From positions 62,001-126,000 of the forward strand of contig DASZZN010000029.1 in assembly GCA_035544955.1 (NCBI GenBank): 64,000 nt of DNA. Direction: 5' to 3'. Each line of letters begins with the position of its first letter. Within the stretch, counting starts at the first letter, position 1. The translations under genes and the position numbers were made by a program. Below, one piece after another: positions 28,372 through 37,223 of the stretch. Source of the DNA: Candidatus Dormiibacterota bacterium. GTDB lineage: Bacteria; Chloroflexota; Dormibacteria; CF-121. The notes under the pieces were generated by a model. That model was not told where the DNA came from, made no database searches, and saw only the letters and a list, made by a program, of their open reading frames with translations.

Positions 28372-29577
28372 CTATGTCCCCATACCCACTTGCTGCGCCT
28401 GCTGGAAGAGCTTGCCCTCGTTCTGGATCGCCGGGGCGATGACCAGCTCGGTCTGCTGGAACTCGCGCAAATCGCGGGCCCCGCACACGCCCATCGCCGA
28501 GCGCAACGCGCCGACCAGGTTCTGGGTTCCGTCGTCGACGCGCGCCGGCCCGAGCAAGACCTCGCGGAGAGTTCCGCGACGGCCAACCTTGATGCGGGTG
28601 CCACGAGGGAGGTTGGGGTCGGGCGTCGCCATCCCCCAGTGGTAGCCACCACCCGCCGCATCCGTCGTCCCGGCAAAGATGGACCCGACCATCACCGCAT
28701 CGGCCCCGGAGGCAAACGCCTTGGCGATGTCACCGCCCACCCGCATCCCACCGTCGGTAATGACCTGGACCCGGTGACCGCTCTCGTGGAGCCAGGTTTC
28801 GCGCGCGGCGGCGACGTCGCTGGTCGCGGTCACCTGCGGCACGCCGACGCCGAGCACGCCACGGGTCGTGCACGCGGCCCCCGGACCGACACCGACCAGG
28901 ATGCCGGCGATGCCGGTTTGCATCAGCTCCAACGCCGTCTCGTAGTCGACACAGTTGCCGGCGACGACCGGGATCGACAGCCCGGCACAGAGCTTCTCGA
29001 ACGAGAGCTGCTCGTAGGAGCGCGAGATGTGCCGCGCGGTCAGCACGGTCCCCTGGACCACCAGGCAATCGGCGCCGGCTTCCTGCACCAGTCCCGCCCG
29101 CCGTGAGGCGTGCGCGGGCACGCTCGAGACACCCACCGGAACCTGGGCGCGCTTGACGGCTGTGATCCGCTCGCCGATCAGCTGTTCGCGAACCGGTGCC
29201 TGGTAAACCTTTTGCAGGAGGGCGTTGATGCGCTCGCGCGGGGCCTCGGCGATCTCCTGCAGCACGCTCGTGGGGTCCGCGTAACGGGTCTGGAGCCCAT
29301 CGAGGTTGAGCACCGCCATGCCGCCGAGACGGCCCATCTCAACGGCGAATCGCACGTCGACGACGCCGTCCATGGCCGCCGCCAGGATCGGGACGGCGAG
29401 GCGAAGCGAGCCAAGCTCGAAGCTGCTGTCCACTTCCTGGGGATTGATCGTCACCCGGCCGGGAACCAGGGCGACCTCGTCGAACCCGTAGGCACGGCGG
29501 GCCCGCTTGAAGCGGCCCAACTCGACCGTCTCGCCGGCCTCGAAGGCCGAGGGTTTCAGGGGCGCACGCACACTCAT
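28372..29577 (-). CDS. guaB3: GuaB3-type IMP dehydrogenase-family protein
   Basis: A 401-residue TIM-barrel protein of the IMP dehydrogenase/GMP reductase superfamily that lacks the CBS regulatory pair. The substrate loop [20 protein letters not shown] carries the catalytic Cys. [28 protein letters not shown] is the phosphate-binding strand, and the N terminus ([20 protein letters not shown]) is typical of GuaB3. GuaB3 members have been reported to have IMP dehydrogenase activity. Its place directly before guaA supports IMP to XMP conversion here. A TATAAT promoter lies 72 bases upstream. No CBS-type guaB is seen in the window. Confidence 0.88.
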   Translation of the reverse strand: MSVRAPLKPSAFEAGETVELGRFKRARRAYGFDEVALVPGRVTINPQEVDSSFELGSLRLAVPILAAAMDGVVDVRFAVEMGRLGGMAVLNLDGLQTRYADPTSVLQEIAEAPRERINALLQKVYQAPVREQLIGERITAVKRAQVPVGVSSVPAHASRRAGLVQEAGADCLVVQGTVLTARHISRSYEQLSFEKLCAGLSIPVVAGNCVDYETALELMQTGIAGILVGVGPGAACTTRGVLGVGVPQVTATSDVAAARETWLHESGHRVQVITDGGMRVGGDIAKAFASGADAVMVGSIFAGTTDAAGGGYHWGMATPDPNLPRGTRIKVGRRGTLREVLLGPARVDDGTQNLVGALRSAMGVCGARDLREFQQTELVIAPAIQNEGKLFQQAQQVGMGT

Positions 29578-29648
29578 CGCCGTCGCCTGCGAAACCGTGT
29601 CGAGCTCAAAGGGTATGCGTGTACCTCGATACGGGGTGGTTTTGGGGG

Positions 29649-29654
29649 ATTATA
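29649..29654 (-). promoter_or_regulatory. -10 element of the guaB3 operon promoter
   Basis: A perfect TATAAT on the minus strand within CCGCTATAATC, 72 bases before the guaB3 start. A TTGATC (29674-29679) lies 19 bases upstream as a possible -35. It shares the CCG-Y-TATAATC core with the purB promoter. The -35 would fall inside the divergent ybaK-like gene. Confidence 0.5.
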
Positions 29655-29658
29655 GCGG

Positions 29659-30147
29659 ATGGCTTTCAGAATGGATCAACGACTTTCCGCGCCGCAGCGC
29701 GTCCAGGCGGCACTGTCTGCAGCCGGCGTGGCGGCGCGCATCGAAGAATTCCCGGTATCGACGCGGACGGCGCAGGACGCCGCGGCGGCGGTCGGAACTG
29801 GCGTCGGGCAGATCGTGAAATCGCTGGTGTTCCTCGCCGGCGACGCCCCCGTGCTGGTGCTGGTGTCGGGCGCGAACCAGCTCGATCCCGCCCGGCTCGC
29901 CGCCCTCGCCGGCGCGTCCATCGGCAAAGCCGACGCCGATGCCGTGCGCCAGGCGACCGGTTACTCGATCGGCGGGGTGCCGCCGACCGGGTTCACCGCA
30001 CCCATCCCCACCTTCATCGACCGCGACTTACTGCAGTACGACGTCGTCTGGGCGGCGGCGGGCACGCCGCGCCACGTCTTTCCGATCGCTCCCCAAGAGC
30101 TGGTGCGAGTCACCGGCGGCAGCGTGGCGGACTTAAAGCTGGCGTAG
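29659..30147 (+). CDS. YbaK/EbsC-type aminoacyl-tRNA editing protein
   Basis: A 162-residue protein of the YbaK/ProX editing-domain family, which hydrolyses mischarged tRNA such as Cys-tRNA-Pro. The conserved path is visible: TAQDAAAAVGTGVGQIVKSLVF, then VSGANQLDPARLAALAGASIGKADADAVRQATGYSIGGVPPTG, then FIDRDLLQYDVVWAAAGTPRHVF with the GTPR/H ending. The length is normal. It is divergent from guaB3 with an 81-base gap, and converges with a nucleotidyltransferase gene, overlapping by 15 bases at the 3' ends. Confidence 0.88.
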   Translation: MAFRMDQRLSAPQRVQAALSAAGVAARIEEFPVSTRTAQDAAAAVGTGVGQIVKSLVFLAGDAPVLVLVSGANQLDPARLAALAGASIGKADADAVRQATGYSIGGVPPTGFTAPIPTFIDRDLLQYDVVWAAAGTPRHVFPIAPQELVRVTGGSVADLKLA

Positions 30148-30864
30148 CCACGCCTCAACCTTCGACGCAATGTCGCGCGCGTCACCCGCTTCGCGGAGCA
30201 GGGCATCGATGGCCCGATCCAGCGCCTGCAGAAGATCCTCCTTTCGCACCGAGCGGACCAGCATTCGCTCATCGAGAACGTCGGCGGGCAGATCGTCGTA
30301 ACCCCGGCCGTACCAGGCATTCAGCCCCCGTCGCCGGCAGGCTAACGCCAGGGCTTGATCGCGAACGCCGCTGATCCAGAATTCCGCTTGCCACAGCCGC
30401 CCACGCTCGATGCAGAAGCGCGCCCGCACGGCGTGGTGGGTGCCGAGTCCGAACAGATAGTGCGCCATCGGTGGCGTTTCCCAGCCTGGAGCCCGTTCGA
30501 GGGCGCTGCCGAAGAGGACCTTGAACTTTGGGCCACGAGCCCCAAAGTCGGACGCGGGTGTGAAAGAAAGGTCGACCTGCAGGTTGCCCGGCAGCAAGAA
30601 GACGCGGTACAGCGACGAGAGCGATGCAAGGTCGAAGAGGTGAACGGCGCCGTGCTCGCGTTCCAGACGTGGCGTCCAGTTGGCCATTACCTCGGCCGGG
30701 GACACGCCGTCCGCGAGACCAAACCCGAGATCGAGGTCCGACCACCGGTCGCCGTCTCCGGCGGCCAGCGAGCCGATCATCGCCCCCGCAACGATTCGTG
30801 TATCGGCCCGGGCTATCTCGAGAATGCCATCGCGCACACGATCACGTTGCTCCACGCTGAACAC
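30133..30864 (-). CDS. Nucleotidyltransferase-fold protein
   Basis: A 243-residue protein with the polymerase-beta-like nucleotidyltransferase motif: GSLAAGDGDRWSDLDLGFGL, where the two Asp of DLDL are metal ligands. The third carboxylate is probably in NLQVDLSF. A C-terminal helical region includes HYLFGLGTHHAVRARF. The overall shape resembles aminoglycoside adenylyltransferase and other small-molecule or antitoxin-like nucleotidyltransferases, but the substrate is unknown. It starts 14 bases after the glutamate dehydrogenase stop and is likely on the same transcript. Confidence 0.75.
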   Translation of the reverse strand: MFSVEQRDRVRDGILEIARADTRIVAGAMIGSLAAGDGDRWSDLDLGFGLADGVSPAEVMANWTPRLEREHGAVHLFDLASLSSLYRVFLLPGNLQVDLSFTPASDFGARGPKFKVLFGSALERAPGWETPPMAHYLFGLGTHHAVRARFCIERGRLWQAEFWISGVRDQALALACRRRGLNAWYGRGYDDLPADVLDERMLVRSVRKEDLLQALDRAIDALLREAGDARDIASKVEAWLRQL

Positions 30865-30878
30865 GACGTCACGGCCGA

Positions 30879-32174
30879 TCAGGGATAGATGCCGCGGATC
30901 GTCGTCGCCTGCGCGACCTTGTCGACGGCCAGCACATAGGCCGCCGTGCGCATGTTGACCTTCTTCTCCAGGCTCACCTTCAGCACGTTGTCGAAGGCGC
31001 GCAACATGATCCGCTCCAGCCGTTCGTTGATGTCGTGCTCATCCCAGAAGAACTCCTGCAGGTCCTGCACCCACTCGAAGTAGGAGACAGTGACGCCGCC
31101 GGCATTCGCCAGGATGTCGGGAATCACGAAAGCACCTTTCTTGTAAAGGATCTCGTCCGCGTCCGGCGAGGTCGGCCCGTTGGCGCCTTCGCAAATCACC
31201 TTCGCCTTGATGCGGTGCGCGTTGCCGGCATGGATCTGGTTCTCGAGCGCGGCCGGCACCAGCACGGTGACCGGCAGCTCGAGCAATTCCTCATTGCTGA
31301 TGAACTTGCAGATCTTCTGCCGCAGCCGGCCGGTGATCTCTTTCTCGCGCACCACCTCGTCCAACTCGATGCCGTCCTCGTTGTAGCAGGCGCCATTGGA
31401 ATCGCTGACCGCGATCACCTTGCAGCCGGCCTGGGCCAGCAGCTTGGCGGTGACGTAACCGACGTTGCCGACACCCTGGACGGCGACGGTCGCATCTTCG
31501 GGGCGGATCCCCAGGTGCCGCAGGGCCGCCAGCGTGGTCAACATGCAGCCGCGACCGGTAGCTTCCGGGCGGCCTTCGGAGCCGCCGATCCCCAACGGCT
31601 TGCCGGTCACGACGGCCGGGACGGAGTGGCCGGCCTGCATGCTGATGGTGTCCATCATCCAGGCCATGATCTGGGCGTTGGTGTTGACGTCCGGCGCCGG
31701 GATGTCACGGTCCGGGCCGATCACGATGCTGATCTCGCTCGTGAAGCGACGTGTCAGATTCTCGAGCTCGTTGCGGCTGAGATTCTTCGGGTCCACGACG
31801 ACTCCACCCTTGGCGCCACCATACGGAATCCCGACCACGGCGCACTTCCAGGTCATCCACATGGCCAGCGCTTTGACTTCGTCCCGGGTCACGCCCGGGT
31901 GATAGCGGATCCCACCCTTGGCGGGGCCCCGGTCGATGTTGTGATGAATGCGATAGCCGGTGAACATCTGCACGGTGTGGTCGTCCATCATGACCGGAAA
32001 TGTGACGATCAGCTCGCGCTTGCACTCGCGCAGGACGCGCCTCATGTTGGGATCGAGGCCGAGGACGTCGGCCGCAATATCGAATTGGCGCTGGGCCATC
32101 AGCCACGGATTCGCCTGGTCCGGTGACGCCTCGGCGAATGCCCTCATCGGCACCGCCTCTATTTTCTGAGCCAT
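30879..32174 (-). CDS. gdhA: Glu/Leu/Phe/Val dehydrogenase family (glutamate dehydrogenase)
   Basis: A 431-residue amino acid dehydrogenase interconverting glutamate and 2-oxoglutarate. Characteristic parts are GYRIHHNIDRGPAKGGIRYH, with the substrate-binding Lys, then the catalytic KCAVVGIPYGGAKGGV segment and PAPDVNTNAQIMAWMMD. The Rossmann motif is VAVQGVGNVGYVTAKLLAQAG. The ATG at 32174 has AGGAGG four bases upstream, which favours it over a longer reading to 32228. Coenzyme preference is not clear. It is divergent from the DUF881 genes. Confidence 0.93.
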   Translation of the reverse strand: MAQKIEAVPMRAFAEASPDQANPWLMAQRQFDIAADVLGLDPNMRRVLRECKRELIVTFPVMMDDHTVQMFTGYRIHHNIDRGPAKGGIRYHPGVTRDEVKALAMWMTWKCAVVGIPYGGAKGGVVVDPKNLSRNELENLTRRFTSEISIVIGPDRDIPAPDVNTNAQIMAWMMDTISMQAGHSVPAVVTGKPLGIGGSEGRPEATGRGCMLTTLAALRHLGIRPEDATVAVQGVGNVGYVTAKLLAQAGCKVIAVSDSNGACYNEDGIELDEVVREKEITGRLRQKICKFISNEELLELPVTVLVPAALENQIHAGNAHRIKAKVICEGANGPTSPDADEILYKKGAFVIPDILANAGGVTVSYFEWVQDLQEFFWDEHDINERLERIMLRAFDNVLKVSLEKKVNMRTAAYVLAVDKVAQATTIRGIYP

Positions 32175-32248
32175 TGTTCCTCCTGCCTGTTGCATGCCGG
32201 CCACTCGGCTAACTGGGCGTTCGGGCACCCATTACACTACACGGCACC

Positions 32249-32974
32249 GTGACGCCGCGGATGACTGTTCTCGCAAGCGTTTCGCTTGCGACATTCCTCG
32301 TCACCAGCCTCGCCGCGACCCAGTTCCGAAGCCAGCCACTGCCGCCCTCCAACCGCCTCGCCCGGGACGAGGCCCTGCGCAAGAGCGTCAACCAGCTCGA
32401 GGACCAGAACCGGGCCCTCAAGGGACGCATCCAGGCACTCCAGGGAGAGGTCAAGGCGGGCGAGGATGAGAGCGCCCATCGTTCGAGCGCCGTCCAGCAG
32501 GTGAAGGCGCAGCTCGACGATGAGAAGGTCACGGCCGGGCTCACGGCGCTGCACGGCGCCGGCCTCACCATCCTGCTCCACGACGGCACCGACCCCAACG
32601 ACCTCGCCGACCGTTCCCTCGGCTGGACGATTCACTACCAGGACCTGCAGGACATCGTGAACGTCCTCTGGGCGAGCGGGGCGGAGGCGATCGCCGTCAA
32701 CGGCCAGCGCATCGTGCCGAACACCGCCTTCCACTACGCCGGGGTCAACATCCTGGTCAACAACGCCAGCCGGCTGAGCGGACCCTACACCGTGACCGCC
32801 CTGGGCGACCCCTCCAGTCTGGCGGGCGGCCTCGGCAACCCCGACCAGCTCGCCGAGCTGAAGAGCCGCAGCCGCATCTACGGGCTTGGCTTCAGCTGGC
32901 TGCGGAGCCCTCATCTCAGCCTGCCCGCCTTCGATGCCACCTTCCTGGTGAAGTATGCGCAGCCGCTCGGCTGA
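32249..32974 (+). CDS. DUF881 family protein, copy 1
   Basis: A 241-residue protein with an N-terminal membrane/signal segment (about 5-24), a coiled coil (about 40-95, rich in Leu/Glu/Gln) and a DUF881 domain (about 97-240). The domain carries ALHGAGLTILLHDG, VNVLWASGAEAIAVNGQRIVPNTAF and a closing FDATFLVKY. DUF881 proteins are of unknown function and often cluster with cell-division or DUF1290 genes. The GTG at 32249 lies ten bases after a TACACT hexamer, with no Shine-Dalgarno. An ATG at 32261 is an alternative. It overlaps the second DUF881 gene by 20 bases. Confidence 0.85.
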   Translation: MTPRMTVLASVSLATFLVTSLAATQFRSQPLPPSNRLARDEALRKSVNQLEDQNRALKGRIQALQGEVKAGEDESAHRSSAVQQVKAQLDDEKVTAGLTALHGAGLTILLHDGTDPNDLADRSLGWTIHYQDLQDIVNVLWASGAEAIAVNGQRIVPNTAFHYAGVNILVNNASRLSGPYTVTALGDPSSLAGGLGNPDQLAELKSRSRIYGLGFSWLRSPHLSLPAFDATFLVKYAQPLG

Positions 32975-33638
32975 ACGAACCGCGCGGGCTCAGCGGCTGA
33001 TCGTCGTCAGCCTGATCGCCATTGCGCTCGGCTTCCTCCTCGTGGTGCAGCTGCGCTCTCAGGCGGCGGTGGCCCGCACCCTGGCCGCCCAGGACGACAC
33101 AAGCGTCGCGCTCCTGATCAACGACCTCAACCGCGCCAACAACGAGCTGATCCAGCAGGGGGCGGCACTGACGCAGCAAGAGGCGCAGCTTCGCGCGGCG
33201 CTCACGACCGGCGGCGCGGACGCCCAGGCGATCCAGAAGGAGCTCACAACCTTACGCGTGGTCAACGGTGAGGTGCCGGTCCACGGGCCCGGGTTGCAGA
33301 TCCGGATCGACGGCACGATCATGGACTTCGAGCTGCAGGATGCGCTCAACAACCTGCGCAATGCCGGAGCGGAGGCGATCGCGCTCAACGGCCAGCGCAT
33401 CATCAGCAATACCTCGGTCCAAAGCCGGGGCAACACCCTGTTGATCAACGGTCACGCCGTGAGCTCGCCGCTGAGCCTGCTCGTCATCGGCGATCCGGAG
33501 CAACTCGGACCGGCCGCCGACCTCTCGGCCAGCAGCCTGCAGACCCGCGTCCAGGTCCAGATTTCGCGCCAGACCGAACTCGCCATCACGCAGGTGGTCA
33601 CCCCGCGCCCGCTGATCTATGCGCAGCTGGGAAAATAG
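32955..33638 (+). CDS. DUF881 family protein, copy 2
   Basis: A 227-residue paralogue of the preceding gene: a membrane helix at about 14-33, a short coiled coil (about 45-85), then the DUF881 domain with VPVHGPGLQIRIDG, LRNAGAEAIALNGQRIISNTSV and ITQVVTPRPLIY. The two proteins probably act together at the membrane. It overlaps copy 1 by 20 bases and is followed after 8 bases by a threonine aldolase gene. The DUF1290 (sbp) gene often found next to DUF881 pairs is not here. Confidence 0.85.
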   Translation: MRSRSAERTARAQRLIVVSLIAIALGFLLVVQLRSQAAVARTLAAQDDTSVALLINDLNRANNELIQQGAALTQQEAQLRAALTTGGADAQAIQKELTTLRVVNGEVPVHGPGLQIRIDGTIMDFELQDALNNLRNAGAEAIALNGQRIISNTSVQSRGNTLLINGHAVSSPLSLLVIGDPEQLGPAADLSASSLQTRVQVQISRQTELAITQVVTPRPLIYAQLGK

Positions 33639-33646
33639 GACGGACG

Positions 33647-34699
33647 ATGACACGCACCGTCGAGTTGCGCAGCGACACCTTCACACTTCCGACGGAATCG
33701 ATGCGGGCGGCCATGGCCGCCGCCGAGGTGGGCGACGACGTCTGGGATGAAGACCCCACCATCCATCGGCTGCAAGAGCGGGCCGCGGAGATGGTCGGGA
33801 AGGAGGCCTCGCTCTTCGTACCGAGCGGGACCATGGGCAACTTGTGCGCCCTGCTCAGCCACACGCAGCCCGGACAAGAGGTCATCCTCGAGATCGACAG
33901 CCATATCTTCCAGAACGAGGTTGCCGGTGCCTCGGTTGTCGGCGGCCTTCAGCTCCGGCCGCTGGACACGCCGGATGGGCGTCTTCTGCCAGAGCAGGTG
34001 CGTCGCGCGATCCGCCAGCCCGACCTCCACGAACCGCTCACGGGACTTCTCTGTGTCGAGAACACGCACAACCGCAAAGGCGGCACGTGCCTGAGCCCGA
34101 AGCAGACGGCCGCGTTGAGTGACGTCGCCCACGATGCCGGCTTTCCGGTCCACCTGGACGGCGCGCGGGTCTTCAACGCCGCCGTCGCGCAGGGGATCGA
34201 CGTTCGCCAGCTCACTGCTCCCGTCGACTCGGTGATGTTCTGTCTGTCGAAGGGACTGAGTGCCCCGGTCGGCTCCATGCTGGCCGGGTCGAGCGACTTC
34301 ATCGAGCGCGCTCGCCGCATGCGCAAGATGCTGGGCGGCGGGATGCGCCAGGCCGGAGTGGTGGCGGCTGCCGGGTTGATCGCGCTCAATGAGATGGTCG
34401 ATCGCCTGGCCGAGGACCATGCCAACGCGCGGCGCCTGGCCGAGGGCCTGAAGGGACTGCCCGGGATCGACATCGACCTATCGAGGGTCGAAACGAACAT
34501 GGTCTTCGGCGATTGCCGTCCACCGCTCACCGCGAGCGCGTTCATCGATCGCTGTCGCGAGGCGGGCGTGTTGCTCGACCAGGCTTCTTCCTACCGCTGG
34601 CGCATGGTCACCCACCGGGGCGTGTCAGTCGAGGATGTCGATTACGCCGTCGAGGCTGTCCGCCGCTTGTTTGCCGCGCCCCTTCGAGTCGCCGGCTAG
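33647..34699 (+). CDS. ltaE: Low-specificity L-threonine aldolase (PLP-dependent)
   Basis: A 350-residue fold-type I PLP enzyme cleaving L-threonine or allo-threonine to glycine and acetaldehyde. It starts with VELRSDTFTLPTESM and contains VGDDVWDEDPTIHRLQERAAEM, FVPSGTMGNLCAL and the PLP lysine in MFCLSKGLSAPVGSMLAG. It matches the GntG/LtaE family over its full length. It is probably co-transcribed with the DUF881 pair. It converges with the M23 peptidase gene, overlapping by four bases. Confidence 0.92.
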   Translation: MTRTVELRSDTFTLPTESMRAAMAAAEVGDDVWDEDPTIHRLQERAAEMVGKEASLFVPSGTMGNLCALLSHTQPGQEVILEIDSHIFQNEVAGASVVGGLQLRPLDTPDGRLLPEQVRRAIRQPDLHEPLTGLLCVENTHNRKGGTCLSPKQTAALSDVAHDAGFPVHLDGARVFNAAVAQGIDVRQLTAPVDSVMFCLSKGLSAPVGSMLAGSSDFIERARRMRKMLGGGMRQAGVVAAAGLIALNEMVDRLAEDHANARRLAEGLKGLPGIDIDLSRVETNMVFGDCRPPLTASAFIDRCREAGVLLDQASSYRWRMVTHRGVSVEDVDYAVEAVRRLFAAPLRVAG

Positions 34700-36564
34700 C
34701 GCACCGGTAGGCCGGTCATCGGGTCGAAGGCCGGACCACCGAAGCTCGCATCGGGCAGCAACAGCATGCTGCCAAAGGTTTGCCAGTCGCCGCTCGCATC
34801 GGTGAGGATGCCGGCCGGCGCCTGTGCCGTTCCGGCCAGGGTCATCGCCGCCGGCTGACCCGGCAGCGTCCACGCGGTCGGGATGGACGCCAGCGCCGCG
34901 TCCGCGCCACCGAAGGCGTGCACCGCGCCGCTGCTATCGAGCGCCAACCCAGAATGGGTCCCCGGGAAGAGCGCCGCGTCGACAACACTGGCGCCCGCGG
35001 GCAAGGCGGCGGCGACGCTTGCCCCGCTCCCGACAATGGCGCCCAGGGCATCGACGGCCATGACCGTGCCATCGCTGGCGGCGAGCAGGCGCGTGGGCAT
35101 TGATACGGCGAATCGCGGGCCGGCGGCGCCGGCGCTATCCCAGGTGGTGCCGTCGGCCAGCAGGCGGAGCGGACCAGATGGCAGGGTGACGACGTCGACG
35201 GCCGCGGCCAGCGATGTGGGCGCGACAGACGGCGTCGCGCGGTTGTGGCCCAGGCTGCGCAGCGATGCATCCATGCCGAGCAGGAGAGCGCCATCCGCCG
35301 ACGGGTGCTCCTGTCTGAATCCCGTTACCGACGGCGCGCCGTCAGGCGGCGCCGGGAGTGGCCCGAGGATGGCGCGATCCGCGGCGGTTGGCGGAGAACT
35401 GGCGCTCGCCGGAACCGATTGGTCGAGAACGACCGCAGGTGCCGCGTTCCGCGCCGCGTCACGCACCGTGAGCCGAAACCGGTAGGCGGTGCCCGGGTCG
35501 CCGAAGAAGCGGAGCGCCCCCACCGACTTGCCGGCCGCTGGCTGATCAGTGTTTTGCGTGAACCAAGGACGGAAAGCAGGGCCGCCTGAGCCAACCTCGA
35601 CAACGACATTCTTGACGCCGGAAAGACCGTCATCCCCCGACCAGTGAAGGTTCAGCGCGCTGCCTTGCGGCGGGTCGACCCGAAGCGCGGAGGTGGGCGG
35701 GTCGACGTCATATAGATATAGGTAGGTGATGTCGGCGCTGGTGCCCGCGCGGTCGAAGACGCGAATGTGCAGGGTGTGCGAACCCGGGCCGGGTACCTTC
35801 GTCGTCCCACTCGTGGCCTGGGTGCGCGGCGCGGCCACCTCAGGATCGCCATCCCATTGGGCCGCGAATCCGGCGAGCCCGTGGCCGCCATCACGCAGGT
35901 GCCAGCTGACCGGCGGCGGCGGACCGTCGCTGCCGTACCAGTAATCCCAGTGCGCCCCGCCCGGAAAGGCGAGCGGCAGCAGGAACGGTACCGGCGTGTT
36001 GTTCAGCCATAAATTGCCCACGTCCCAGCTCCACGGATCTGGTCCCCGCCCGGTCCAGCCGTATGGGTCGATGGAGTGCCACGGGGTCAGCAGGTCGCGT
36101 ACCTCGAAATGGACGTGCGGCCCGGTCGAGTTCCCGGTGCTGCCGCTGAGCGCGATCAGCTGACCGCGGGACACGTGCTGTCCCGGGTAGACGAAGAGCT
36201 GATTGTTATGGAAGTAGGCGGTGCGATCGTTCGCGTGGTCGATGACCACGCCGAAGCCCCCGCTGTCACTCCACTCGCTGTAGATGACGGTCCCGTCATC
36301 GGCGGCCACGACCGGCGTATTGGACGGCACGGCGTAGTCGGTGCCGCGGTGGCCATCGTAAGCGTAGCCGGTGGCGCCATCGAAGCGGATCATGATCCCG
36401 TCTTGCTCGCGAGTCGGGTAATGGTGATCCATCCAGGACGTGATGCGTGGGTTCGGGATCCCGAAGGGCAGCGTGAGGTTGCCGGCCGCCTGCGCCGGCT
36501 GCACCGTCAGCAATGAGAGGCCCAGCGCCGCGGTCACGGCGCCATGCACTTTGAGCGAGGGCAA
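34696..36564 (-). CDS. Secreted M23-family metallopeptidase with repeat domains
   Basis: About 620 residues. A Sec signal-like segment (HGAVTAALGLSLLTVQPAQA) is followed by an M23/LytM domain with HRGTDYAVPSN (zinc ligands His and Asp) and GPHVHFEVRD (catalytic and zinc His). Next come Ig/fibronectin-like beta regions (SHTLHIRVFDRAG; TAYRFRLTVRDAARN) and a C-terminal Ala-rich, propeller-like region (GMDASLRSLGHN; LALDSSGAVHAFGG). It probably cuts or binds peptidoglycan outside the cell. The start is unclear: TTG at 36564 or GTG at 36549 would place the signal peptide at the N terminus. A reading open to 36693 adds a non-signal tail. Confidence 0.8.
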   Translation of the reverse strand: MPSLKVHGAVTAALGLSLLTVQPAQAAGNLTLPFGIPNPRITSWMDHHYPTREQDGIMIRFDGATGYAYDGHRGTDYAVPSNTPVVAADDGTVIYSEWSDSGGFGVVIDHANDRTAYFHNNQLFVYPGQHVSRGQLIALSGSTGNSTGPHVHFEVRDLLTPWHSIDPYGWTGRGPDPWSWDVGNLWLNNTPVPFLLPLAFPGGAHWDYWYGSDGPPPPVSWHLRDGGHGLAGFAAQWDGDPEVAAPRTQATSGTTKVPGPGSHTLHIRVFDRAGTSADITYLYLYDVDPPTSALRVDPPQGSALNLHWSGDDGLSGVKNVVVEVGSGGPAFRPWFTQNTDQPAAGKSVGALRFFGDPGTAYRFRLTVRDAARNAAPAVVLDQSVPASASSPPTAADRAILGPLPAPPDGAPSVTGFRQEHPSADGALLLGMDASLRSLGHNRATPSVAPTSLAAAVDVVTLPSGPLRLLADGTTWDSAGAAGPRFAVSMPTRLLAASDGTVMAVDALGAIVGSGASVAAALPAGASVVDAALFPGTHSGLALDSSGAVHAFGGADAALASIPTAWTLPGQPAAMTLAGTAQAPAGILTDASGDWQTFGSMLLLPDASFGGPAFDPMTGLPVR

Positions 36565-36638
36565 GCCGCCGCGATTGTAATCGCTGAACGGACAACAGGA
36601 CGCGGGAAGCGGACTCACCCTTACCCCCAGGCAGACCC

Positions 36639-36644
36639 TACAAT
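36639..36644 (+). promoter_or_regulatory. -10-like TACAAT before a possible leaderless GTG start
   Basis: TACAAT ends nine bases before the GTG at 36654. There is no Shine-Dalgarno in between, so transcription would start about at the codon itself. No clear -35 is seen. Confidence 0.35.
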
Positions 36645-36653
36645 GCGGGAAAC

Positions 36654-37196
36654 GTGCCGCACGCCATCTACTGCTTCCTCGACGGCGAGACATTGCACGG
36701 GGACCCGCCGAAGCGGGAGTTGGATACGCCTGTCGTCGAGACGCGAGTTCACAATCTCGGCACCAACAACCGGGGCGCCTTCGTCCCGCTCAGCAGCCTG
36801 AAATACGTCCTCCTCGACTCCCGTGCGCCGTCGGGTGCCGTCGACATCGCCCGCTACCAGCGGATCGCGATCCACTTCGTGGACCACGAAGTGCTGCGCG
36901 GCTACAGCGACCGCCAGCTGCGCACCTCGCGCTACGGCGTGACCCTCTCGCTTGTGTCGCCCGACCAGAGCGAGGTCAAGGACCTGGCGATTCCATTCAC
37001 GGCCCTGAAGGGGATCTTTTACCTGAAGACCTGGGAGGGCGGCGAGCCGGCGATGCTCGAGTCCGACTGGGTGCCCCGCATCCTGGAGGCACGCGAGCAG
37101 GAGCAGGTTCGGCGCCAGTACGGCCCGGCGGGCAAGCCACGGCACAAGATGCCGTTACTCGAGCGGATCCTCCGCCGCCGCAAGATCGCCGAATAG
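36654..37196 (+). CDS. Conserved-looking protein of unknown function
   Basis: A 180-residue soluble protein with no family I can name. The N-terminal half begins IYCFLDGETLHGDP and has DTPVVETRVHNLGTNNRG. The middle alternates short strands (YQRIAIHFVDHEVLRGYSD; GVTLSLVSPD) in a way suggesting a small beta-barrel, perhaps PilZ-like, with FYLKTWEGG near the end. The tail (about 150-180) is highly basic (KPRHKMPLLERILRRRK). It is the first of three rightward genes with a flippase-like protein and a sugar epimerase, which hints at an envelope role. Confidence 0.7.
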   Translation: MPHAIYCFLDGETLHGDPPKRELDTPVVETRVHNLGTNNRGAFVPLSSLKYVLLDSRAPSGAVDIARYQRIAIHFVDHEVLRGYSDRQLRTSRYGVTLSLVSPDQSEVKDLAIPFTALKGIFYLKTWEGGEPAMLESDWVPRILEAREQEQVRRQYGPAGKPRHKMPLLERILRRRKIAE

Positions 37197-37223
37197 CGCG
37201 ATTCCGGGCGGCCGGTCCCTGAT

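Noticed and set aside
29649-29659. Leaderless promoter for the YbaK-like gene on the plus strand
   Set aside because: The TATAGC there is only two bases from the ATG. The same bases make a much better minus-strand -10 for guaB3.
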